Source: Rhodococcus erythropolis NBRC 15567
Lineage (GTDB): Bacteria; Actinomycetota; Actinomycetes; Mycobacteriales; Mycobacteriaceae
Length of the DNA stretch: 64,000 nucleotides
Reading direction: 5' to 3'
Assembly: GCF_001552595.1 (NCBI RefSeq)
Contig: NZ_BCRM01000009.1
Location: 62,001 to 126,000, forward strand
In this document: one piece after another, positions 46,869 to 54,397 of the stretch
Position numbering within the stretch: the stretch's first letter is position 1
Layout: the number at the start of each line of letters is the position of its first letter
Program-made: the position numbers and the translations under genes
Notes under the pieces: model-generated
The model's input: the letters and a program-made list of their open reading frames with translations, nothing else
Database searches by the model: none
What the model was told of the DNA's origin: nothing

Positions 46869-47429
46869 ATGAAGCAAAGGGGTCGAGCGGTCCGAACGGC
46901 CGTGATCGAAGCGACTGTGCGAAAGGTTGCTGAACTAGGACCGCAGTCGGTGACGATCGCCGCGATAGCGGTCGAAGCGGACGTTCATCCAACGTCGATC
47001 TACCGCCGATGGGCGACGGTCGACTTGCTGGTCGTGGATGCTCTCCGCGAGTTCACGGATGCAGGTTTGGCGATACCTGACACCGGGACACTCTTCGGCG
47101 ATCTTCGGACTTTTGCTCGGAGTCTCCAAGATTGGCTCGCGACAGACACCGGATTGGCACTGGCCCGTACGGGTGTGATGCCTACCGACGACGCGGAAAT
47201 CTTGGCTGCGCGCGCACAGTTCTGGCGCGCCCGATTCGATGCGGCAGCCGTCATGATTCACCGTGGAATCGAACGCGGCGAGGTCCCGGACGGTACTGAT
47301 CCAGATACTGTTCTCGCGGCACTAGCTTCGCCGATCCGGCTGGCAGCGATTTCCCAGAACACCGAGCCTCGTATCGACCTCGACAAACTGGTTGCACTTG
47401 TCGTCGGCGTTGATCCAATAGTGAAATGA
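46869..47429 (+). CDS. TetR-family repressor
   Basis: This 186-residue regulator has an N-terminal helix-turn-helix (VTIAAIAVEADVHPTSIYRR, then WATVDLLVVDAL) and a variable ligand domain. The start is the ATG at 46869; an upstream in-frame ATG adds 11 residues that overlap the operator. It overlaps the next gene by 4 bp. Probably autoregulated through the palindrome at 46812-46838. Confidence 0.9.
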   Translation: MKQRGRAVRTAVIEATVRKVAELGPQSVTIAAIAVEADVHPTSIYRRWATVDLLVVDALREFTDAGLAIPDTGTLFGDLRTFARSLQDWLATDTGLALARTGVMPTDDAEILAARAQFWRARFDAAAVMIHRGIERGEVPDGTDPDTVLAALASPIRLAAISQNTEPRIDLDKLVALVVGVDPIVK

Positions 47430-47941
47430 TCGACGGCATGGCACCAACCGGCTCTGCGAATGCGATGGCACTGTGGACCACCGCTTTTGTTGTCTCACAA
47501 GCAAACATTGCGCGTTTACTCGGGCCGGTGGCTCCTAAAGTATTGGAAGTGCAGACGGCGTTTTCCGCTCGTCGGTACCTCGAGATCATGGACTCCATGG
47601 ATGCGGAGGCTACGGCGCGATTTCGTAGTCACTACTACCCGGACTTCGTACATCCCGCGATCTACGCGATGGCTTTGCGGTCCGCAGGCAAGCGGCTCGG
47701 AGAGAGGGTTCCCCTTTCGGCCGCAACTCGGCGCGCGCTTGCCGTAGCGCCGGTGCTGTCGGCGGCGGGCGACTATGTCGAGAACGTGGTCGGCCTTCAT
47801 TTCCTCGATCATCGCGACAGCATCACCGACTCGAGGGTTCGCGCCGCCTCGACGGTCAGTATTGCCAAATGGGTACTCGCACTCGGAACTTTCGGATATT
47901 TGTCGCAGGGTTTTGTCAGAGTATGGGTATCGCGAAAATGA
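47426..47941 (+). CDS. Hypothetical protein co-transcribed with the TetR gene
   Basis: The 171-residue protein has moderately hydrophobic helices at about 10-30 and 140-165 (STVSIAKWVLALGTFGYLSQ) and a His/Tyr-rich centre (RFRSHYYPDFVHPAIYAMAL). No family recognised, though its layout is that of a small membrane-associated protein. ATG overlaps the TetR stop (ATGA), so the TetR ligand may relate to its function. Confidence 0.8.
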   Translation: MIDGMAPTGSANAMALWTTAFVVSQANIARLLGPVAPKVLEVQTAFSARRYLEIMDSMDAEATARFRSHYYPDFVHPAIYAMALRSAGKRLGERVPLSAATRRALAVAPVLSAAGDYVENVVGLHFLDHRDSITDSRVRAASTVSIAKWVLALGTFGYLSQGFVRVWVSRK

Positions 47942-47950
47942 GGAGCACTG

Positions 47951-48523
47951 ATGGCAGTCGAACTCGGTACCGAATACTTCGCTGACGGAGAAGAGTTCCG
48001 TCGATGGCTGTGCGAGAACCACGAGGCGGTCCCCGGGCTTTGGCTGAGAATGGCCAAGAAGAACTCGTCACACAGTTCGATCGACTACGACCAAGCGTTG
48101 GACGTTGCCTTGTGCTTCGGCTGGATCGACAGCCTCTCCCGGCGAATCGACGACGATTTTTTCGTGCAGAAGTTTTCGCGTCGCACTGCGCGGAGTCCGT
48201 GGTCCAAACGCAACGTCGAGATAGTCGCCCGCCTCGACGCTGCGGGACTCCTCGAGCCGTCCGGCATCGCTGAGATAGAGAAGGCCAAGGCCGACGGCCG
48301 CTGGGATCGCGCGTACGAGGGAGCAGCCAAGGCCGAGGTCCCGAAGGACTTTCTCGATGCGCTTGCGGAAAACCCGAAGGCTCGCGAGTTCTACGCGACG
48401 CTCAATTCCACCAATCGATTCACCATCGCGTACCGACTGCAGGAGGCAAAGCGTCCGGAGACACGCGCCAGGCGGATCGAGAAGTTCGTGAACCAACTCG
48501 CGGAGGGCAAGAAGTTCTACTGA
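47951..48523 (+). CDS. YdeI/OmpD-associated family protein
   Basis: This 190-residue protein has the family's N-terminal block (FRRWLCENHEAVPGLWLRMA), YDQALDVALCFGWIDS, and the C-terminal tail in which alternating Arg/Lys precede a helix (RARRIEKFVNQLAEGKKFY). E. coli YdeI has been linked to peptide resistance; the biochemical role is unknown. It starts 9 bp after the preceding gene, with GAGGAG before the ATG, and may be part of the TetR operon. Confidence 0.88.
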   Translation: MAVELGTEYFADGEEFRRWLCENHEAVPGLWLRMAKKNSSHSSIDYDQALDVALCFGWIDSLSRRIDDDFFVQKFSRRTARSPWSKRNVEIVARLDAAGLLEPSGIAEIEKAKADGRWDRAYEGAAKAEVPKDFLDALAENPKAREFYATLNSTNRFTIAYRLQEAKRPETRARRIEKFVNQLAEGKKFY

Positions 48524-48553
48524 GCTGACTGGGACGGCTGATCGACTTTCAAC

Positions 48554-49456
48554 GTGGCTGACACAATAGGGCTCGTGATCGAAGCCGAGACCTGTTCCGC
48601 GCTGTCTGCTGTTGACGAACCGTTGGCAGGCAGCGCTGCCGTCGTGCGGGGTTGGGTATGCCTCGAATTCAATGCCGCTTGGGGTCGTGACGTGCTGGAC
48701 GGTACGGCCTTGGGGGAGGAGCTTGCCGCCGAGCTGAGTCGGCGAGCTGACGCTGCCGACGTACGAATCATGTTCATTCGGCGACCAGGCCGCACCGATC
48801 TGTTGACTGATGGACACACGGTCTTGCTCGCGCGCTCCGATCCGAGCGACTCGTGGTGCGAACGGTTGCGCATCGATTCACCGGCTGATCTGCTCGACAT
48901 GGATTTCGCGCTACTCGACGGCCCTCCACCAGGATTGGGCGAATCGGTGGACGAGCCAGTCGTCTTGGTTTGTGCGCACGGTAAGCGTGACCAATGCTGC
49001 GCTGTGTTCGGTAGGCCGATTGCCGCAGCGCTGATGTCGTCCTTCGGACCCCAGGTGTGGGAGTGTTCGCATACTGGCGGGCACCGATTTGCGCCGTCGA
49101 TGATCCTGCTGCCGAGCGGCAATACGTACGGCCGTCTGTCCTCTGGTGAGAGTGTCACGGCCGTGGAGGTGGCTTCCCGAGATCAGGTCCATTTGCCAGG
49201 CCTGCGTGGACGGAGTTGCTGGTCTCCTGCGGGGCAGGCTTCGGAAATTGCCGTACGACAACAAATAAGCTGCGGAATCGACGATTTGGCAATCATCAAG
49301 CAGACCAGTGACGGGACATGCGTCGTCGCACATGTGGACGGCCGGCGATGGGCCGTGGAGACGGCAGTCTCCGAACTCGCGCCGCGTCCACCGAGTTGCG
49401 GCGCGGCACCCAAACCGGTCAGGCCAGTTGTCGTCACGTCGATTCGAGAACTGTGA
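48554..49456 (+). CDS. Sucrase/ferredoxin-like family protein
   Basis: The 300-residue protein carries the Suc_Fer-like thioredoxin-fold ferredoxin signature VCAHGKRDQCCAVFGRPIA (residues about 138-156) and WECSHTGGHRFAPS. Its Cys and His residues can bind a [2Fe-2S] cluster. Related yeast proteins (Apd1) use Cys/His ligation and act in redox stress. The start GTG or ATG near 48554 is uncertain. Electron-transfer role inferred. Confidence 0.85.
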   Translation: MADTIGLVIEAETCSALSAVDEPLAGSAAVVRGWVCLEFNAAWGRDVLDGTALGEELAAELSRRADAADVRIMFIRRPGRTDLLTDGHTVLLARSDPSDSWCERLRIDSPADLLDMDFALLDGPPPGLGESVDEPVVLVCAHGKRDQCCAVFGRPIAAALMSSFGPQVWECSHTGGHRFAPSMILLPSGNTYGRLSSGESVTAVEVASRDQVHLPGLRGRSCWSPAGQASEIAVRQQISCGIDDLAIIKQTSDGTCVVAHVDGRRWAVETAVSELAPRPPSCGAAPKPVRPVVVTSIREL

Positions 49457-49640
49457 TTCCCTCGTCGGTTCCATACGATCAGTCTCGATGAATGCGATCA
49501 CATGGGCCGGCAGGTGGCGCAGAGGATACGGACTCCATCAGATCCACAGTCTGCTGGCGTGACAAGCGGATTCGGGACTTAGGCAGCGGCGGTTCGGGGG
49601 AATAGCGGCACCGTTGCAGGTGCGAAGTAGCATCGCAGCT

Positions 49641-50222
49641 ATGACTGTCGATCTGGTTGCACCTGACGAGGCCTTGTGGGCGTCCTGGTTGGAGTCGCGT
49701 GACGAGTGGGGCGGACCGCAGGCGGATCAGCCCGGCTCGGCACTGGGAGTTACGCAACGTCTAGATCTCGATCTTGCCTCCCGGGATGGATTCGGGCAGT
49801 GGGTGCAGGAGTTGTTGGCGCAGCCAGAGGCAGTGCCGGGGCCCGACATTGTCCCGGCAACCAACTGGTGGATCGTTCGAGACGGCAGGTACCTCGGCGC
49901 TATCCAGTTGCGGCACAGCTTGAATGAGTTCTTGGCCGATGTCGGTGGTCACATCGGCTATGGGGTCAGGCCGTCGGAACGCCGGAAAGGTTTAGCGTCG
50001 GCTGCTCTGCGGGAGGTGCTCACGTATGCAGGCGACCCGGTGGGGCTCAGTCGCGTCCTGATTACCTGCGACGAAACGAACGCGGGTTCACGTAAGGCAA
50101 TCGAAGGGTGTGGTGGTCTACTCGACAGCGTGCGCCCAGCTGATCAGTTGTCGCGCAACCTCGGTCACACGGGGGATACGCTTCGCTACTGGGCAGTCAC
50201 GGGCCGGTCAAGCGTCAGTTGA
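49641..50222 (+). CDS. GNAT-family N-acetyltransferase
   Basis: This 193-residue protein has the acetyl-CoA loop VRPSERRKGLASAALREVL (motif R-x-x-G-x-A), preceded by a strand HIGYGV and followed by TCDETNAGSRKAIEGCGG, a typical motif B. The ATG at 49641 is chosen because earlier in-frame codons lack coding character. Substrate unknown. It converges on the quinone reductase gene, 14 bp apart. Confidence 0.87.
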   Translation: MTVDLVAPDEALWASWLESRDEWGGPQADQPGSALGVTQRLDLDLASRDGFGQWVQELLAQPEAVPGPDIVPATNWWIVRDGRYLGAIQLRHSLNEFLADVGGHIGYGVRPSERRKGLASAALREVLTYAGDPVGLSRVLITCDETNAGSRKAIEGCGGLLDSVRPADQLSRNLGHTGDTLRYWAVTGRSSVS

Positions 50223-50236
50223 CCGATGTCCGACCG

Positions 50237-50851
50237 TCAACGGGAAGCCACGGTCGCAGGGTAGGCGACACGGGCAGCGATGCTTTCGCTGAGGTCTTGG
50301 ATTTCTGCGGCGAGGGTATCGCGGCGCTTCGTGTCCGACTCGTGAACGAATGTTGTCGATCCCAGTGTGGCACCGCAGTATTCGATGATGCCGCGCTCGA
50401 TCTGTGTCTGGAAGGCCTCGTACACACCGTGGCGTTCGAAACTCTCCGCGTCGTCACCCGCGACCGGGATCAAGTGGACCGTGAGTCGGTCCAGTTTCTT
50501 CACGAATTCGCTTCCCGGGGTGAACTCGTACGCCCATCCGCTGACGAAGACTCGATCGATCCAACCTTTGAGTAGTGCGGGCATCGACCACCAGTACATC
50601 GGAAACACGAGAATCAGATCGTCTGCTCGATCGATTCGGTCCTGCTCGGCTACAACGTCGGCCGGGGGAGTTCCCTTGCCGCGGAACAGGTTCACATCGG
50701 CTTTGGAGAATCGGGGATCGAAATTCTCGGCATGTAGGTCCGCGATGTCGACATCGCCGCCCAGGTTGCGGATCGCGTCGGAGGTAGAACGGGCGACATG
50801 CTGGGTAAGTGACTGTGGATCGGAGTGGGAGACTACGACGAGTGTGGTCAT
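50237..50851 (-). CDS. NAD(P)H-dependent quinone reductase-like flavoprotein
   Basis: The 204-residue flavodoxin-fold protein has the FMN/FAD loop SHSDPQSLTQHVARS, LVFPMYWWSMPALLKGWIDR and a C-terminal helix pair, as in MdaB/KefF/NQO-type enzymes. Two-electron reduction of quinones is the usual reaction. It is divergent from a TetR gene, 77 bp apart, with a probable operator between. Likely induced by electrophiles. Confidence 0.9.
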   Translation of the reverse strand: MTTLVVVSHSDPQSLTQHVARSTSDAIRNLGGDVDIADLHAENFDPRFSKADVNLFRGKGTPPADVVAEQDRIDRADDLILVFPMYWWSMPALLKGWIDRVFVSGWAYEFTPGSEFVKKLDRLTVHLIPVAGDDAESFERHGVYEAFQTQIERGIIEYCGATLGSTTFVHESDTKRRDTLAAEIQDLSESIAARVAYPATVASR

Positions 50852-50886
50852 GAGCGTTCCTTCGGTAGATGGTGCGCTTATGTACT

Positions 50887-50903
50887 AAGAGTAGGTTACT
50901 ATT
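50887..50903. promoter_or_regulatory. Probable TetR operator for the quinone reductase gene
   Basis: The imperfect palindrome AAGAGTAGGTTACTATT (core AGTA-ggt-TACT) lies 36 bp from the reductase start and 26 bp from the TetR start, in the only gap between the two divergent genes. Confidence 0.6.
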
Positions 50904-50928
50904 GGTATATAGCGCAAGGAGGTGTCCG

Positions 50929-51513
50929 ATGGCACGAACGAGACTGTCGCGGGCCGACAGGTACGAACAACTCGTGGAGGTGTCGTGGGCACTGGTGCGA
51001 GAGGAGGGCGCGGATGCGCTGACCCTCGGCCGGTTGGCTGAACGTGCCGGCGTTGCAAAGCCGGTCGTCTACAGCCATTTCGCCTCCCGCGCTGCGCTGT
51101 TGGCGGCCCTCTTCAAGGAATTCGACGATCGTCAGACGGTGATGCTCGGGGAATACCTCGAAGCTGCGGAGGAGTCTGTGAACGGGCGGGCGAATGCCAT
51201 CGCCGACTCCTATGTCGGATGTTCGCTGGCACAGGGGCGTGAACTGACGGGAGTGCTTGCAGCGCTGGAGGGCTCGCCCGAGCTGGAGCAGGTCAAGCGC
51301 GAGTCGGAACGCGCCTATTCAGAGCGTTGTCGCGAGGTGCTGGCTCCTTTCAGCGCCGACGGGCTTGGACAACCATCGATGACTGCGATATTCGGTGCTG
51401 CAGAGGCCCTCTCGCACGCGGCGGTAGTCGGAGTGCTCTCGCCCGAGGACGCCAAAGGTGAACTTGCCGCGCTGATCGTCGCGGTTGTCGGCAGGCCATC
51501 GCTGACTGGGTAG
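50929..51513 (+). CDS. TetR-family repressor
   Basis: This 194-residue protein has the HTH ALTLGRLAERAGVAKPVVYS followed by HFASRAALLAALFKEFD. The C-terminal ligand domain resembles the TetR_C family. The ATG at 50929 has AAGGAGG upstream. It probably represses the divergent quinone reductase gene and itself. Confidence 0.9.
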   Translation: MARTRLSRADRYEQLVEVSWALVREEGADALTLGRLAERAGVAKPVVYSHFASRAALLAALFKEFDDRQTVMLGEYLEAAEESVNGRANAIADSYVGCSLAQGRELTGVLAALEGSPELEQVKRESERAYSERCREVLAPFSADGLGQPSMTAIFGAAEALSHAAVVGVLSPEDAKGELAALIVAVVGRPSLTG

Positions 51514-51538
51514 TGCGGTGCAGCCTTGATCTCATCGC

Positions 51539-52453
51539 CTACAGGTGCCCATCCAGTTCGAACCGCTCACGCACGGAGTCGGATATCGCTGCGAGGGTGC
51601 TGACGAACGCGTCAATGGCAGGAGCGAGCGGAGGTTTCCCGAAGGTTGCGACGGAGACAGTGCGTCGCTCGCCGCGAATGCGGTGTGCGCGGATACCCGG
51701 GTTCTGATGTGCATGGAGAGCGAGGGCGGGAAGGGTGCTGACTCCGCTTCCGGAGGCGACCAGCGCTTGGACCGCGACGTAGTCGTCGGTCTCGAACTCG
51801 ATCCGTGGAACGAACCCAGCTCGATTGCAGGCGGTGAGAAGGTGGGCGCGGCAGCTCGGACAGCCTGCAATCCAGGTCTCACCGGCGTAGTCCGTGATCT
51901 CGTTGGCGGCATCTGCATTCCGCGCAGAGGTGATCAGGTACAACGGATCGTCCAGCAACGTCGTTAGGGTGACGTGCTTCAGCCCCACATCCGGGGTATC
52001 CGCGTGTGCGAAAACGACAGCTACGTCGACGTCGTTGTTACGAAGCATTGCAAGTGCTTTGGGTGGTTCTGCATCAACGAGGCTGATGGACACGTCGGGG
52101 TACTGGGACGTGAACGCTGCCATCGCCTGCGGAATCAAACCCGCCAGGGCTGACGGGAATGCGGCAAGTCGTACCCGCCCCGCCCTCAGTCCCGCGTACG
52201 TTTCGACTTCGGCTACGGCAGCGTCGACGTGACCGAGAATTTCCGTGGCGCGCCGAACCAGTACCGCACCGGCATCCGTCAGACGTAGCCCACGACCGGC
52301 TCGCTGGAACAGCGGAACTCCGACTTCCGATTCGAGCTGTCGAAGGTGGTGACTGATGGAGGGCTGCGCGTAACCGAGCGAATCGGCGGCGGCTGTCACC
52401 GATCCTTCCTGCGCGACAGCGACCAAGACCCTCAGCCGAATTAGATCGAGCAT
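51539..52453 (-). CDS. LysR-family transcription regulator
   Basis: The 304-residue LTTR has the N-terminal winged helix (LVAVAQEGSVTAAADSLGYA, QPSISHHLRQLESEVGVPLF) and the periplasmic-binding-like effector domain (RVRLAAFPSALAGLIPQAMA onward). It is divergent from the PLP dehydratase gene, which it most probably controls. Confidence 0.92.
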   Translation of the reverse strand: MLDLIRLRVLVAVAQEGSVTAAADSLGYAQPSISHHLRQLESEVGVPLFQRAGRGLRLTDAGAVLVRRATEILGHVDAAVAEVETYAGLRAGRVRLAAFPSALAGLIPQAMAAFTSQYPDVSISLVDAEPPKALAMLRNNDVDVAVVFAHADTPDVGLKHVTLTTLLDDPLYLITSARNADAANEITDYAGETWIAGCPSCRAHLLTACNRAGFVPRIEFETDDYVAVQALVASGSGVSTLPALALHAHQNPGIRAHRIRGERRTVSVATFGKPPLAPAIDAFVSTLAAISDSVRERFELDGHL

Positions 52454-52479
52454 GCCGAAATCATAGAGGATTTCGATGC

Positions 52480-52490
52480 TTTCGACGAAA
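52480..52490. promoter_or_regulatory. Palindrome in the LysR/dehydratase intergenic region
   Basis: The 11-bp palindrome TTTCGACGAAA sits 27 bp from the LysR start, and ATTTCGA directly upstream may be a further half-site. A LysR regulatory site is likely, although the textbook T-N11-A frame is not obvious. Confidence 0.5.
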
Positions 52491-52534
52491 ACATGTATTA
52501 GACCTATGAATCAGTGTTTGACAGGGTGATCCAC

Positions 52535-53524
52535 ATGGCACAGGCACCTGATCTCGCGGCAACAACCGGGCTACAACCACCCACATGGGCGGACATTCAG
52601 CGTGCAAGTCAGGTTGTCCGACGCCACCTACCGGTCACGCCCCTGATATCGCACCCGACCTTGGGAGCGGGCTCGTGCAGCCAGTTGTTCGTCAAACATG
52701 AGAACGTGCAACCCACAGGTGCGTTCAAGGTCCGCGGTGGACTGAACCTGGTGGCTGGACTCGATGAGCCGACGCGGGCCCGAGGCATCATCGGCTACTC
52801 GACGGGAAATCATGCTCAGTCCCTGGCGTATGCCGCAGCGGATGCGGGCGTGCGGTGCGTAATTGTGATGCCGGCTGGGGCGAATCCGGTCAAGGGTCAC
52901 GCTGTCCGCATGCTTGGGGCCGAGCTCATCGAGCACGGCGCAAACTTCGACGAGGCACGCGCTCACGCAGAGTTCATCAGCGAACGTGACGGACTGCGTC
53001 TCGTCAGCGCCGCCAATGAGGCGGCAATCCTCGCCGGTGTTGCCACGGCGTACGTCGAACTCGTCGAGCAGCAGCCAGATCTGGACGCAGTGGTCGTCCC
53101 CGTCGGTGGTGGCAGTGGTGCGGCGGCCGCTTGCCTCGTCGCCAGTGCGCTTGCACCGCACCTGGAGGTGTTCGCGGTGCAGTCGGAGGCCGCACGAGCG
53201 GCGCACGACTCGTGGACTTCCGGCACCTGTGTCGAGAGCCCGAACGCCACTCGTGTCGAAGGGCTCGCGACCGGGGCCGGATTCGCATTGACTCAACGCG
53301 TCATGCGAGAACGGCTAGGTGGTTTCTTGCTCGTCACGGACGATGACATCACCCTCGCGCAGCGGGCTCTCCTTTTCGACGCACACACTTTGAGTGAGGG
53401 CGCCGGTGCGGCCGCACTTGCTGCGGTCTACGCACATCCGAACACCTTCGCGGACAAGCGCGTTGCTGTTGTCTGCACGGGCGCCAATGCCTCCGAGAGC
53501 GAGATCCGCAGGGTCGTCAGCTAA
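52535..53524 (+). CDS. PLP-dependent threonine/serine dehydratase-like enzyme
   Basis: This 329-residue fold-type II enzyme has the Schiff-base lysine Lys65 in PTGAFKVRGG, GYSTGNHAQSLAYAA for substrate binding and the phosphate-binding loop VPVGGGSGAAAA. It lacks the C-terminal ACT regulatory domain of biosynthetic IlvA, so a catabolic threonine/serine dehydratase or an amino-acid racemase is likely. The start at 52535 is preferred over 52514. Divergent LysR control is inferred. Confidence 0.9.
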   Translation: MAQAPDLAATTGLQPPTWADIQRASQVVRRHLPVTPLISHPTLGAGSCSQLFVKHENVQPTGAFKVRGGLNLVAGLDEPTRARGIIGYSTGNHAQSLAYAAADAGVRCVIVMPAGANPVKGHAVRMLGAELIEHGANFDEARAHAEFISERDGLRLVSAANEAAILAGVATAYVELVEQQPDLDAVVVPVGGGSGAAAACLVASALAPHLEVFAVQSEAARAAHDSWTSGTCVESPNATRVEGLATGAGFALTQRVMRERLGGFLLVTDDDITLAQRALLFDAHTLSEGAGAAALAAVYAHPNTFADKRVAVVCTGANASESEIRRVVS

Positions 53525-53591
53525 TTGATCTCGCATTCGGAACAATGTGCAGTGTCAGCGAACTGACGGAAAGCCGAAGTACTGTGTGCCA

Positions 53592-53930
53592 ATGACTTCA
53601 CCCAGAGAAAAGTCACGTACTCTCAATATTTGCGCACTCATGCTGGTCGTCGGTGTTCTTGGATTGATCGTGAGCTTCGGAGTGACCTCACGTTGGGGGT
53701 TCCCAGCGTCCGCATCGGAGCTTTGTAGATCAAGTTCGTATGGAATCGGATTACTCGAAGAAACAGGATGGGCCTGGATCCCGTTTCCCATAGCCTATTG
53801 CAAGGCAGTGGATTTCGATTCTTCCGCGGTTTACTTCGCCCTCGGATGGGAAAACTCGATCACTGCCGCAGTATCGATCGCACTCATCGCCATGGCTCTG
53901 AAACTCACTTGGGGTGCAGGAGTTCAGTGA
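53592..53930 (+). CDS. Small membrane protein, unrecognised
   Basis: The 112-residue protein has two clear hydrophobic segments (ICALMLVVGVLGLIVSF at about 14-30 and ITAAVSIALIAMALKLTW near the end). A loop between them contains two cysteines (ELCRSSS, AYCKAVD) that could form an extracytoplasmic disulfide. No family recognised. Its 3' end overlaps the convergent gene by 26 bp. Confidence 0.75.
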   Translation: MTSPREKSRTLNICALMLVVGVLGLIVSFGVTSRWGFPASASELCRSSSYGIGLLEETGWAWIPFPIAYCKAVDFDSSAVYFALGWENSITAAVSIALIAMALKLTWGAGVQ

Positions 53931-54345
53931 TGCTTATATGCCCGGCCTTGGGTTCGTTCGGAAGGCTGACCGGCACAAGCCCCATGCTTTCCCGACGCTC
54001 GTTGACCGAAAAGACGTACTGGGCAAATTCAGGTTTGACGTGCACGTCCGGAAACCGTGCGCGAAGTTCGCCCACGATCCGATAGCCCTCGTCGTACCAG
54101 TCGAAAACGTTGATCCCTGGACGCCACCTCGGTCGCATCGCGAAGCCGTCGATCTCGGTCACAAAGAACTTTTGGAAGCGATCAGTCCACGCCAGTATCT
54201 TCTCTCCGAGTTCGTCGTCGATCCCCATTTGGCTCGGGAGAACGTATGCCTGCGGGAACCGTTGCGGCGGGACGACAATCAATTCCTTCGACGGCCATAG
54301 TGAACTGGGATGGCCATGGTCAGGATAGATTCTGATGACTAGCAC
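53905..54345 (-). CDS. Unrecognised 146-residue protein
   Basis: A soluble protein rich in aromatic and Pro residues (FFVTEIDGFAMRPRWRPGIN, VFDWYDEGYRIVGELRARFP), with a start MLVIRIYPDHGHPS. The composition is convincing for a coding gene but I recognise no motif. It may be a toxin-immunity-type or phage-like orphan; that is speculation. It overlaps the convergent membrane-protein gene by 26 bp. Confidence 0.7.
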   Translation of the reverse strand: MLVIRIYPDHGHPSSLWPSKELIVVPPQRFPQAYVLPSQMGIDDELGEKILAWTDRFQKFFVTEIDGFAMRPRWRPGINVFDWYDEGYRIVGELRARFPDVHVKPEFAQYVFSVNERRESMGLVPVSLPNEPKAGHISITELLHPK

Positions 54346-54397
54346 TGCAGATCCCTTGCGGTGGCCAACACGCTACGAGGCGAAGTCACACCACCGG

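Noticed and set aside
49488-49562. A 24-codon frame between the ferredoxin-like and GNAT genes
   Set aside because: Basic, non-hydrophobic, no ribosome site; nothing supports translation.
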